A program made the translations under genes and the position numbers. Below the pieces are notes generated by a model. The model did not search any database. It saw nothing but the letters and a program-made list of their open reading frames with translations, and was not told where the DNA came from. This document shows, one piece after another, positions 1 to 7,387 of a stretch of 64,000 nucleotides of DNA (position 1 is its first letter; every line of letters begins with the position of its first letter). Where the stretch lies: NCBI RefSeq assembly GCF_034718895.1, contig NZ_JAYERP010000001.1, positions 372,001 through 436,000 on the forward strand, in the 5' to 3' direction. This DNA is from Paenibacillus phoenicis. GTDB taxonomy: Bacteria > Bacillota > Bacilli > Paenibacillales > Paenibacillaceae.

Positions 1-565
1 TGTAGCAGGTAAGCGTCCGTTCGCGCACGAAATCAAAGGCTCCAAGCTCATCGGCTAGCTTCCAGGTCTCTGCTTTGTCGATCCACATGAGCGGCGTATG
101 GATCACAAACTCGTAATCCATCGCCAAATTCAAAGTCACGTTCAGCGATTTCACAAACACGTCGCGGCAGTCGGGATAACCGCTGAAGTCGGTCTCGCAG
201 ACGCCGGTAACGATATGCTTGGCACCTACGCCTTTGGCGAGTACGGCAGCAAAGCTGAGGAAGAGATGGTTGCGGCCGTCCACAAACGTGCTTGGCAGCT
301 CCCCCTCCTGATGCTCGATCGCAATGTCGCTGCGCGTCAAAGCGTTGGCCGTTAATTGGCCAAGCAGGCTCATGTCTAACACGGTATGCTTGATGCCAAG
401 CTCGGCGGTAATCGATTTCGCGCATTCGATCTCCAGCTTATGGCGTTGGCCATAATCAAACGTCACGGCCTCAACCTCGCCGAATTGCTGGATCGCCCAG
501 AACAGACAGGTTGTGCTGTCTTGACCGCCGCTGAACACAACAACCGCTTTTTCCTTTTTAAGCAT
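1..565 (-). CDS. queC: 7-cyano-7-deazaguanine synthase QueC (C-terminus beyond window)
   Basis: QueC converts 7-carboxy-7-deazaguanine to preQ0 with ATP and ammonia, a cytosolic step of queuosine synthesis. The reverse-strand reading begins [20 protein letters not shown]. The SGGQDS segment is the ATP-pyrophosphatase (PP-loop) motif near residue 12, and VTFDYGQRH and [14 protein letters not shown] follow as expected for QueC. About 188 codons are visible; the family is near 220 residues, so the C-terminal zinc-cysteine segment lies before base 1. The ATG at 563-565 has a GGAGGGT ribosome binding site just upstream. A preQ1-I aptamer lies in the same transcript, which fits feedback control by the pathway product. 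Identification is from motifs and context. Confidence 0.95.
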   Translation of the reverse strand, partial: MLKKEKAVVVFSGGQDSTTCLFWAIQQFGEVEAVTFDYGQRHKLEIECAKSITAELGIKHTVLDMSLLGQLTANALTRSDIAIEHQEGELPSTFVDGRNHLFLSFAAVLAKGVGAKHIVTGVCETDFSGYPDCRDVFVKSLNVTLNLAMDYEFVIHTPLMWIDKAETWKLADELGAFDFVRERTLTCY

Positions 566-768
566 AAAAAAACCCTCCGTCTTCTTTAATAGTGAAGCAG
601 GAATCCTTCGTTCCCGGCCCATTGTGATAGAAGAAAGAGAGTTCTTGAACTGGTCACAAAAAAACAAGCCCATTTCGACCGGCAGGGTGTCCTTGGCGCT
701 GCGACTCCGTTGCCGTACAGCAAACGGGCATGCGAGCGCGAAGAACCCGCCGAATCAAGGCAGGGCAT

Positions 769-806
769 TTATAGTTTTTTATAGAGGGAGTTCTCGAACC
801 TCTCCC
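769..806 (-). promoter_or_regulatory. preQ1-I riboswitch aptamer upstream of queC
   Basis: The reverse strand reads GAGAGGTTCGAGAACTCCC and then TCTATAAAAAACTA. These are the P1 hairpin and the A-rich H-type pseudoknot tail typical of the class I preQ1 aptamer. It lies about 200 nt before the queC start. I could not identify a convincing terminator or sequestrator hairpin in the intervening leader, although a U-run occurs at about 658-664 on this strand. Binding of preQ1 would be expected to lower queC expression. Confidence 0.9.
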
Positions 807-887
807 GTGTATTCCCGTAGGAATAAGCACGGATTTCTTCTTCAATTTCGTTATGCACTGGGGAGCGGGCCTCCAGGCACAAACCCC

Positions 888-916
888 ATTATAACATATT
901 TTGCGCAGAGGGGAAG
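888..916 (-). promoter_or_regulatory. Probable sigma-A promoter of the preQ1/queC transcript
   Basis: A perfect TATAAT -10 box lies on the reverse strand at 893-888. The best -35 at 17-bp spacing is TTCCCC, a weak match. Transcription from here would place the preQ1 aptamer about 75 nt into the RNA. Confidence 0.5.
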
Positions 917-928
917 TGAAGGCGCGAT

Positions 929-1201
929 CACTCAGTTAAAATGTTACTAAGGAGGCATCGGTTCACTCACATCGAAATGTTACCGAAGGGATGTGTGTTG
1001 AAATTGAGCATGAAAACACGACGTGAAGTGATCCGTACCTTGGCTGATCAATACAAGAGAGCGAAATCGCGAAATGAAAAATCTGTAATCCTTGATAATG
1101 CCGTGAAGGTGCTGGGTTGCCAACCCGTAACGTCTGCCTCCACTGGGTAACAAAATTACGTGAGTGAACCACTATCCTTCGGTAACATTTTTAAATGAGT
1201 T
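929..1201. mobile_element. Small non-autonomous transposon relic with duplicated terminal sites
   Basis: Each end carries two direct copies of a roughly 22-25 bp unit of the form CTCA-n4/5-AAATGTTACCgAAGG, and the two ends are inverted to one another. Left copies begin at about 929 and 964. Right copies, read on the reverse strand, begin at about 1201 and 1166. Copy spacing is 35 bp on both sides. The interior, about 150 bp, encodes only the N-terminus of a transposase. The element looks like an internally deleted (MITE-like) derivative of a larger insertion sequence. No clear target-site duplication was seen. Confidence 0.65.
1009..1150 (+). pseudogene. Transposase N-terminal remnant
   Basis: The reading frame gives MKTRREVIRTLADQYKRAKS followed by RNEKSVILDNAVKVLG, then an unrelated tail and a stop after 46 codons. 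The segment resembles the start of integrase-type (DDE) transposases that begin with a helix-turn-helix and the pattern KxxILDxxxxLTGY. The catalytic core is absent. It sits between the two pairs of terminal repeats, so I read it as the deleted gene of that element. Family assignment is from memory of the pattern only. Confidence 0.5.
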
Positions 1202-1273
1202 GACACGGAAGGGAGGGTCGGGTGTACTATTTTTAATGAAATTGAGCTAATTTGGTTCACAAACGAGCGAAAC

Positions 1274-1747
1274 TCACCGATAGCGGTTTGCAGCCTGTCT
1301 TTTGATGGCCTGAATGGCGCCCATATGAAGTCCTTCATGGAAGATCGTTCTCACAAGTACCTGCTCAAGGGTATGCATCCCCATATCCGTTGGCGGATAC
1401 TCCTCCTCCAGCCGATCCCGGTACTGCTGCTCTATGAAGCGAGGCTGCTCCTGAAGCAGTGATATCAATTCTGACAATGACGGGGTTTCGTCCGTAAAAT
1501 GCGATGGGTTCGTTCCGTAACCGAACCATTGATTAAAGCTCATCGGGACCGGCATATCCTCTTTCGTAAGCACGCGTATCCATAAATACTGATCCAGAAC
1601 CACATGCCCCAGATTCCATCTGATATTGTTGTTGAAACCATCCGGTACAATGTCAGCCTCGTCTTCCGACACGTCTTCAACCACCTTCAGCAGCTCTCTG
1701 CGGTATGTATGCAGCTGCTCAAACAATACCTCATGTCTTCTTTCCAT
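1274..1747 (-). CDS. DinB-superfamily metal-dependent protein
   Basis: A 157-residue four-helix-bundle protein of the DinB/YfiT superfamily. The three metal-ligand histidines are recognisable in NLGHVVLDQY (about residue 47) and IFHEGLHMGAI near the C-terminus, at the positions typical of the family. Members bind a divalent metal; several are thiol-dependent transferases, but the substrate cannot be deduced here. The ATG has a GGAGGTATTTCG leader. It is a stand-alone gene with convergent decayed DNA downstream, and no operon partner is visible. Confidence 0.8.
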   Translation of the reverse strand: MERRHEVLFEQLHTYRRELLKVVEDVSEDEADIVPDGFNNNIRWNLGHVVLDQYLWIRVLTKEDMPVPMSFNQWFGYGTNPSHFTDETPSLSELISLLQEQPRFIEQQYRDRLEEEYPPTDMGMHTLEQVLVRTIFHEGLHMGAIQAIKRQAANRYR

Positions 1748-1876
1748 CGAAATACCTCCCAGATTCTGATATCTTAATATAATTATGTGAAAAAATATAA
1801 AATCCTTTTATTTCGAAAAAATAGGAGCGCCATAAATGCGCCCCGCTAAGCCTATCGAACCTTCCGCTTCTTTTAT

Positions 1877-2269
1877 TCAATCAACGGACTCCTGAACTGC
1901 GTCACGATTGCTCGGAAAGGTACCGATCAGATCCAGCTTGATCCAATGATGCCCATTGCTGACCTCACTCTTGTATACCTTCGTTTTAGCACCCTGATTC
2001 GCGAACACAAGATCGTTGACACCGCGGTTGAACATCCTCGACGATATAACCTGGCGTAGTCGCAAGCGTCCCCATGTCGAACCAGTACTCCTCCTCCTCA
2101 TCTGCCGATATAAAACCGTTCGTCACCATCAAGCTCATATTTCCGCTGTTATCCGCATCGAAGAAGCGAGCTCCCCAGGCCCATCCCGATTGCTGAATGC
2201 CCATTTCCTGTGCTCGGTCGACATACCTTCCGTTCTCATCTTCATGCCATAACTGATTTCCTTCCAGCA
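1877..2269 (-). pseudogene. Decayed FG-GAP/ASPIC-UnbV (CRTAC1-like) repeat protein
   Basis: Two frames together give the end of an extracellular repeat protein. NQLWHEDENGRYVDRAQEMG and FFDADNSGNMSLMVTNGF show the FG-GAP/VCBS calcium-binding style. FVFANQGAK-like text (LVFANQGAKTKVYKSE) then GHHWIKLDLIGTFPSNRDAV is the start of an ASPIC/UnbV domain. The frames are joined by a deletion after YIVEDV, about 2040, and the N-terminus is cut at about 2270, where an unrelated lipoprotein remnant starts on the other strand. It is clearly non-functional. Confidence 0.75.
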
Positions 2270-2275
2270 AATATC

Positions 2276-3428
2276 TTTCCTTACCTGCTGGTAGCGCTCA
2301 CGGGATGCCAGGCGGTCGGCGGGTTTGACGTGGCCAAAGCGCTGGCCAACAGCGCAAAGACGACGAGCAGTGAGTCGAAACAGACGGTTACCGTCGAAGT
2401 TGTTCCGGCTGAATCGGCCAAGCTGACTGCGGAGGACCAAAAAGCAATTGATCTTATGAATTCTTTCTCTCTGAATATCGATAGTGCAAAGGTGCAGGAT
2501 ACCAAACATATTTCGATGAAAGGCTCCGTCGGCTTGAAGGGAGAGAAGATTCCGTTCCTCTTCTTCATGGACGACAAGGGGATTGCGCTGTAGGTTGAAG
2601 GCGCGAAGCAGCCGTTGTACATACCTCAGTCCATTGAGGGCGTGACGCTGCCTGACACGAGCGAATTGGAAGCCGGGGCGCAGGAGCTGACCGTCAAACT
2701 GGCGGAATTCGTGCTGAAGCATTTCCCGAACCCTTCGGTATTGACCGTGAAGCAAACTTCCTCGCAGGTAAACGGGGAGACGTTGAGCTTGACGAACCTG
2801 CATGCGGAAGTGCGCGGCGACGAGCTGTTTGGGCTGATTAAGCCGTTCCTCGCCAGCGCGGTGAAGGATGAGCAAGGGCTCAGAGACCTGATTGGGGATT
2901 ATTACGCGCAGCGACAGCGAAATGTGGAACATCGGCGGGACAGTAACCGCGGATCAAGTGGATACGAGTGTCGGTGTTATCGACGTGACGGAAACGGAGT
3001 TGACCCCAGGGCAAATTTTGCGCAATTTCCAGGGTTCCGCTCCGCTGTACAAATTGCTCAAAGAAGACCTTAATTTGACCCATAGACAGCTTGTGCTCGA
3101 TACCCAAAGCGACTACTATGGATTGATCACGAAGAACGGCATCTCCTTTGTACAGTTGCGTTACTTGGCTGAGCAGTTAGACGCCGAAGTGAAGTGGACG
3201 CCGGGGTCTGGCCAGATTGTCGTGATCGATGACCTGACCGGCAAGGAGATCGTTCTCAAGGTCGGCTCGAAGAAAGCGGCGGTGGATGGCAAGGTGGTAA
3301 CGCTGAGCCAGCCAGCCTTTGTCCATAAGGACGGGTTGACTTACGTGCCGCTCCGATTCCTGGCAGAGGCGCTTAGCGCATCCGTAGACTTCGACGCTGA
3401 CGGTTGGATCACTATCGTTAGAGAATAA
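2276..3428 (+). pseudogene. Broken lipoprotein with copper-amine-oxidase N-terminal-like domain
   Basis: The remaining signal peptide reads YLLVALTGCQAVGG (lipobox LTGC), but its start is lost at the junction with the UnbV pseudogene. The frame runs to an in-frame TAG at 2591-2593, then continues (VEGAKQPLYIPQSIEG) to a frameshift near 2900. It ends with SFVQLRYLAEQLDAEVKWTP and LTYVPLRFLAEALSASVDFD, the paired repeats of the stalk-like copper amine oxidase N-terminal domain that is common in Paenibacillus envelope proteins. At least three lesions are visible: truncated start, stop codon and frameshift. Confidence 0.8.
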
Positions 3429-3454
3429 GCGGTGCAATCAAAACGATAATGGAG

Positions 3455-3504
3455 GGACCTTCCCAAGCTATCCTGATGATGGCAAAGGGAAGGTCCTTTA
3501 TTTT
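3455..3504 (+). terminator. Rho-independent terminator
   Basis: A 10-bp perfect stem GGACCTTCCC / GGGAAGGTCC (3455-3464 and 3487-3496) is followed by TTTATTTT. It ends the decayed lipoprotein transcript. Confidence 0.85.
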
Positions 3505-3514
3505 GGGCTGACGA

Positions 3515-3557
3515 TTGATTAATTGTCCTAGCCTGTGTATAATGATAATCATTATCA
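3515..3557 (+). promoter_or_regulatory. Promoter with overlapping Fur box
   Basis: TTGATT (3515-3520), a 17-bp spacer and TATAAT (3538-3543) form a good sigma-A promoter. The perfect 7-1-7 inverted repeat TGATAATCATTATCA at 3543-3557 overlaps the -10 end and matches the Fur consensus. Iron-replete Fur is therefore expected to block transcription of the binding protein that follows. Confidence 0.9.
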
Positions 3558-3581
3558 GTAGAAAATGGGGGAGCAATACAA

Positions 3582-4613
3582 ATGAAGGTGTTCAAACATC
3601 GATTTCTTGCGGTGGCAACGGTTCTGTTGCTGACAGTTGTGCTTGCGGCTTGCGGCCAAAACGGCGGCAATACGGCAAACGATGCGGCGGCGTCGAACCA
3701 TAATGCAGCGGGAAGCGCGCAATCCGGCAACGGAACCAACGATTCCGCCGAAGGACAAGCGGCAACGAAGGTTTACAAGGACTATACCGGGCAAGAGGTT
3801 GAGATTCCAACCAATCCGCAGCGGATTGTATCCATTACGCATCTGGGTGATCTGCTGGCTCTCGGCGTGAAGCCGGTTGGGGCGGGCTCGCTTGCTCTGG
3901 AAAACTCGGTTCTGCTGAATAAGGAACTGGAAGGCGTGGAAAGCGTCGGTGATATCTCAGTAGAGAAAGTGCTGGAGCTTCAGCCGGACCTGATTATTGT
4001 CCCGACCTATACACCGGCCGATATCGTTGAGCAATTAAAGAAAATTGGTCCGGTTGTCACCCTGGCCACCACAGGCTGGGAGGGAATTGACCCGCTGGAG
4101 GAAGTGAAGACGGTGGGTGAAATGCTGGGCCGTGAGCAACAGGCGGAGGAATTTATTACCCGGTATAAGCAAAAAGCCGAGGAGGCCAAAGCCAAGCTCA
4201 GCGAGGTGATCGGACCCGACGAAACCGTGGGCACGTATTCGATCTGGGCGAAGAACTTCTGGGTATGGCCAAAAACTCGGGATGCCGGCTATAACCTGTA
4301 CGAAATGTTTGGCTTGAAGCCGCAGGAGAAGATCGAGAAAGAGGTATTCCCGACCACAGGCGCGGATATTTCTTTGGAGGTCGTTCCGGAATATGCTGCG
4401 GACCATATGTTCGTGACGGTGTATGAACCGGACGGCGGGAAGGAACGCGCAGAGGAAGTCATGAATGGACCGGTGTGGAAAAACATCCCTGCCGTGAAAA
4501 ATAACCACGTGTACTTGCTGAACTACAAAGAGTTCTGGATGGTGGACGGACTGAATCTGGAGAAGCAGCTGGATATTCTCGTGGACCTCGTCGTCAGCCA
4601 AAATCAAAAATAA
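3582..4613 (+). CDS. Iron-siderophore ABC transporter substrate-binding lipoprotein
   Basis: A 343-residue FecB/FhuD-type periplasmic-binding-like lipoprotein (TroA/BtuF fold). A signal peptide MKVFKHRFLAVATVLLLT leads to lipobox LAAC at residues 22-25, followed by a Gly/Asn/Ser-rich linker to about residue 60. The binding domain starts at QRIVSITHLGDLLALGVKPV and contains QPDLIIVPT, both typical of class III siderophore or heme binders. It is anchored outside the membrane to deliver ferric siderophore to a permease. The promoter carries a perfect Fur box. No permease or ATPase gene adjoins it, so it must use a transporter encoded elsewhere; the exact siderophore is unknown. Confidence 0.9.
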   Translation: MKVFKHRFLAVATVLLLTVVLAACGQNGGNTANDAAASNHNAAGSAQSGNGTNDSAEGQAATKVYKDYTGQEVEIPTNPQRIVSITHLGDLLALGVKPVGAGSLALENSVLLNKELEGVESVGDISVEKVLELQPDLIIVPTYTPADIVEQLKKIGPVVTLATTGWEGIDPLEEVKTVGEMLGREQQAEEFITRYKQKAEEAKAKLSEVIGPDETVGTYSIWAKNFWVWPKTRDAGYNLYEMFGLKPQEKIEKEVFPTTGADISLEVVPEYAADHMFVTVYEPDGGKERAEEVMNGPVWKNIPAVKNNHVYLLNYKEFWMVDGLNLEKQLDILVDLVVSQNQK

Positions 4614-4630
4614 AACAACCAACCCAAGAG

Positions 4631-4675
4631 GGCCGTTCCTCGCGTCGTTTGCCGATGCGCCAGAACGGCTTTTTC
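4631..4675 (+). terminator. Rho-independent terminator after siderophore-binding protein
   Basis: GCCGTTC (4632-4638) pairs with GAACGGC (4663-4669), followed by TTTTTC. Confidence 0.7.
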
Positions 4676-4829
4676 ATGTCTAGCGCCAGCCGGCAAGCCA
4701 GCTTACAAGATCTGCCGGTGGATGGCCAACGCCCATTCCTCCGCGATCATGCGCTCGGGAAGGAGATCGCCAATCAACATGAGATAAGTGGATCATTGAC
4801 AAAGAAGACGCTAGTTTCTAAGATATGTT

Positions 4830-4850
4830 TATTCGTAATGATTACGTTTA
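4830..4850. promoter_or_regulatory. Zur box 1
   Basis: The palindrome CGTAAT-G-ATTACG is centred at 4840 and sits in AT-rich flanks. It matches the Bacillus Zur operator core (TCGTAATnATTACGA). It lies 26 bp before the NusG-domain-II gene, so that gene is predicted to be derepressed under zinc limitation. Confidence 0.85.
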
Positions 4851-4875
4851 ATACCCAAGAATAGGATGGATCGAT

Positions 4876-5283
4876 ATGCTAAAAATGAAACGGGGCGACG
4901 TCCTGCTGATCGTTGTTCTGGTCTTGTTGGGTTCGACGTGGCTCTTCCTGCGCCAGGTGCTGGAAAGCCGGGAGACGGTAGATCCGGCAACGCTTCGCGC
5001 CGAAATCCAGGTGGACGGCGAATCCTACCGCAGCGTCCCCTTGGACGTCGGGGAGGAGACCATCGAAATCCACTCGAAATACGGGAACAATACGCTAAAG
5101 GTCTTTGACGGGGGGATCCAAATGATGTACGCCGACTGCCCGAAAAAAATCTCCATGCAGATGGGCTTCATCTCCCGGCCCGGCGAGACGATCATCTGTG
5201 TGCCCAACCGTGTGTATGTGGAGATCGTCCGCAGCGGCGCTCCAGGCCCGGATGATAACGGCGTAGACGCCTATATCCGCTAG
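4876..5283 (+). CDS. NusG domain II-containing membrane-anchored protein
   Basis: A 135-residue protein with one N-terminal membrane segment (about residues 9-27, LLIVVLVLLGSTWLFLRQVL). The rest is an extracytoplasmic NusG-domain-II fold, shown by LKVFDGGIQMMYADCPKK and GFISRPGETIICVPNRVYVE. This domain occurs alone in many Firmicutes and has no assigned biochemical function. Two cysteines (DCP and IICVP) are retained, and the usual second Cys of the KxCxxxG segment is not seen. The Zur box 26 bp upstream places it in the zinc-starvation response, an unusual assignment for this family. Start chosen at ATG 4876 behind AGGATGG. Confidence 0.8.
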   Translation: MLKMKRGDVLLIVVLVLLGSTWLFLRQVLESRETVDPATLRAEIQVDGESYRSVPLDVGEETIEIHSKYGNNTLKVFDGGIQMMYADCPKKISMQMGFISRPGETIICVPNRVYVEIVRSGAPGPDDNGVDAYIR

Positions 5284-5687
5284 TTTTCCATCCCCGACAG
5301 ATCCTCCCATGCTTTCACCGAATCCTCGCTAGGATAGACGTAGGGTCGTTTGTGGTCTTGGAATTTCTCGGATGCGCTCCGCGTTAACGGTAAGGATCGC
5401 CTCGCCCTCCCGCGTTTGCGGCTCAATGGTTCCTTCCACCTCAAGCCAGCTGTCTTTAGTCAGCTCAACAAGCGGCTGGTCGGAGGTGACCACGAGCCCA
5501 AACGCGCTCCGATCAGCACGAAAGGCAGCGCTTCCAGCAAGATGCTGAGAAAGCTGGTTTTGAACGTTTGCAGCTCGTCAAGCGGGACCTGTCGAATCAG
5601 CGACGGGTATAGGACCGTCAGGCAGGCGAGCGCGAAAGCGGCCGGCACAAGAATCGGCAGCATTCGGGTGATGGCTTGTTTATTCAT
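5280..5687 (-). pseudogene. Fusion relic of ycgR-like permease and ycgQ-like (TIGR03943) protein
   Basis: The first 60 or so codons (MNKQAITRMLPILVPAAFAL, then SFLSILLEALPFVLIGA) are the start of a YcgR/DUF318-type permease. At about 5500 the sequence jumps to the C-terminus of its usual partner, a TIGR03943/DUF1980 protein: GLVVTSDQPLVELTKDSWLE then EGTIEPQTREGEAIL in a second frame, ending PYVYPSEDSV in a third. A single deletion between adjacent ycgR and ycgQ genes, plus later frameshifts, explains this. Its start faces Zur box 2, consistent with a former zinc-responsive pair. Confidence 0.7.
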
Positions 5688-5835
5688 GACGTACTCCTTT
5701 TGGACAAAATCAGGATCTAGTGCAGTATTATACTATTATTTTCCAAGGCGTTTCAGAACGAAGTTGATAGATTCGTTCGCAGATCCGTATCGATAGTTGA
5801 CAAAGCCCAGGGAAGGAAGATATAGTATTGATTGT

Positions 5836-5856
5836 TAATCGTAATAATTACGAATA
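5836..5856. promoter_or_regulatory. Zur box 2
   Basis: The core AATCGTAATAATTACGAAT is centred at 5846 and is a near-perfect match to the Bacillus Zur operator. It stands 48 bp before the COG0523 GTPase and between it and the divergent ycgR/ycgQ relic, so it may once have controlled both. Confidence 0.9.
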
Positions 5857-5903
5857 AACCAGAGCGGGCATCTGGTCTTGCATACGAAAGGGGATGAAAC
5901 GAA

Positions 5904-7124
5904 ATGAATGAACATATTGCGCGCCCGATTCCCGTTACGGTGCTGTGCGGATATTTGGGTTCGGGCAAAACAACGCTGCTGAACCACGTCTTGAGCAATC
6001 GCCAGGGGCTGAAGGTGGCGGTGATCGTCAATGATATGAGCGAGATTAACGTCGATGCGGAGCTGATCAGCGCCGGCGGGAGTTTGTCACGCACGGAAGA
6101 GAAGCTGGTGGAGTTGTCGAACGGCTGCATTTGCTGTACGCTGCGCGAGGATTTGCTCAGAGAGGTGCAGAAGCTGGCAGCGGAGGGGCGGTTCGATTAC
6201 ATATTAATCGAGTCAACAGGGATCAGTGAACCGGTACCGATCGCCCAAACGTTTACTTATGCGGATGCCGAGACAGGGATTGATTTGACGGGGATCGCCA
6301 AGCTGGACTGCCTGGTTACCGTAGTGGACGCCTACCGGTTCTGGCATGATTTCTCCTCCGGAGAGACACTTCTGGAACGCGGGCAGCAAGCAGGAGAAGG
6401 CGACAATCGCGATGTGGTTGATTTGTTGATCGATCAAATCGAGACCTGCGACATTTTAATTTTGAATAAATGCGACCTGGTAGACGAGGAGGAGTTGAAG
6501 GAACTGGAGGGTGTCCTGCGTAAACTGCAGCCAACCGCCAAGTTTATCCGCTCCACGATGGGCTGCGTGGATCCGCAGGAAATTTTGAACACAGGCTTGT
6601 TCGATTTCGAGAAAGCCAGCCAATCGGCCGGATGGATCCGGGAACTGGAGTTGGAAAACCATACGCCGGAAACGGAGGAATACGGTATCGGTTCGTTTGT
6701 GTACCGGCGGAGACGGCCGTTTCATCCAGAGCGATTGGCGCAGTTTATGAGCCAGTGGCCAGAGGAAGTGGTGCGGGCGAAAGGGCTCGTTTGGATCGCA
6801 ACGGAGTCCGATATGGCGGCGAATTTGAGTCAGGCCGGGCCGTCGATTCAATTTGGTCCGGCTGGTTATTGGCTAGCCTCACTGTCTGATCGTGAGCGGG
6901 AGGAGCTGTTTAACGAAGAGCCGGAGCTGCGGCGTAAATGGGACGATGTGACGGGCGACCGGATCAATGAACTGGTGTTTATCGGCATTGGAATGGATCG
7001 CGCCGGGATTGAACGGGAGCTTAATGCTTGCTTGTTAAGCGACGAAGAGATGCAGATGAATTGGGCGAACTTCCCCAATCCGCTGCCGTGGATTTCGGCG
7101 GAAGAGCTGGCGGGCGCCAACTAA
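5904..7124 (+). CDS. zagA: COG0523/CobW-family zinc-responsive GTPase (ZagA/YciC-like)
   Basis: A 406-residue G3E-family P-loop GTPase thought to act as a zinc metallochaperone in the cytosol. Visible motifs are GYLGSGKTTLLNHVLSN (Walker A, about residue 15), the metal-binding CxCC motif in SNGCICCTLREDLL (about residue 75), ESTGISEP, and NKCDLV for guanine recognition. The C-terminal CobW_C domain follows from about residue 255 (GIGSFVYRRRRPFHPERL). Zur box 2 upstream and the alternative L33 gene 26 bp downstream match the Bacillus arrangement in which ZagA/YciC is Zur-regulated. The symbol is by homology of motif and context; paralogues of this family are hard to separate. Confidence 0.87.
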   Translation: MNEHIARPIPVTVLCGYLGSGKTTLLNHVLSNRQGLKVAVIVNDMSEINVDAELISAGGSLSRTEEKLVELSNGCICCTLREDLLREVQKLAAEGRFDYILIESTGISEPVPIAQTFTYADAETGIDLTGIAKLDCLVTVVDAYRFWHDFSSGETLLERGQQAGEGDNRDVVDLLIDQIETCDILILNKCDLVDEEELKELEGVLRKLQPTAKFIRSTMGCVDPQEILNTGLFDFEKASQSAGWIRELELENHTPETEEYGIGSFVYRRRRPFHPERLAQFMSQWPEEVVRAKGLVWIATESDMAANLSQAGPSIQFGPAGYWLASLSDREREELFNEEPELRRKWDDVTGDRINELVFIGIGMDRAGIERELNACLLSDEEMQMNWANFPNPLPWISAEELAGAN

Positions 7125-7150
7125 AGACTAATTCTTGAGGAGGAATAGAC

Positions 7151-7300
7151 ATGCGAGTGGTCATCACATTAGCTTGTACGGAGTGCGGGGATCGAAACTA
7201 TACGACAACCAAAAATAAAAAGACCCATCCCGAACGTCTGGAACTGCGGAAATACTCGCCTCGGCTGCGTAAATACACGATTCATCGGGAGACGCGCTAA
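7151..7300 (+). CDS. rpmG: Alternative ribosomal protein L33 (hybrid C-minus type)
   Basis: A 49-residue protein of the large ribosomal subunit. The family normally binds zinc through two CxxC pairs. Here the first pair is kept (C9-T-E-C12), but the second is replaced by S36-P-R-L39 in [11 protein letters not shown], so a four-Cys zinc site cannot form. Zinc-independent L33 paralogues replace zinc-containing L33 during zinc starvation and free metal. It starts 26 bp after the COG0523 gene with a GAGGAGG site, so it is cotranscribed under Zur box 2. Too short for routine ORF cut-offs. Confidence 0.92.
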   Translation: MRVVITLACTECGDRNYTTTKNKKTHPERLELRKYSPRLRKYTIHRETR

Positions 7301-7349
7301 TTGAGCTTGGGAGAGTTGGTACCGTTGGAGGGCGATTTGTCGTCTTTGT

Positions 7350-7370
7350 TAATCGTAAAAATTACGCTTT
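7350..7370. promoter_or_regulatory. Zur box 3
   Basis: TAATCGTAAAAATTACGCTTT-type operator (core CGTAAAAATTACG centred at 7360), 17 bp upstream of znuC. It is slightly less symmetrical than boxes 1 and 2, with one mismatch in the left arm. It predicts zinc repression of znuCBA. Confidence 0.85.
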
Positions 7371-7387
7371 AGAGAAGAAGGGGTAAC

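Noticed and set aside
586..950. Several 60-110 codon frames on both strands between queC and the transposon relic
   Set aside because: They overlap the preQ1 aptamer and its promoter, have no ribosome sites and no familiar sequence; they are chance frames.
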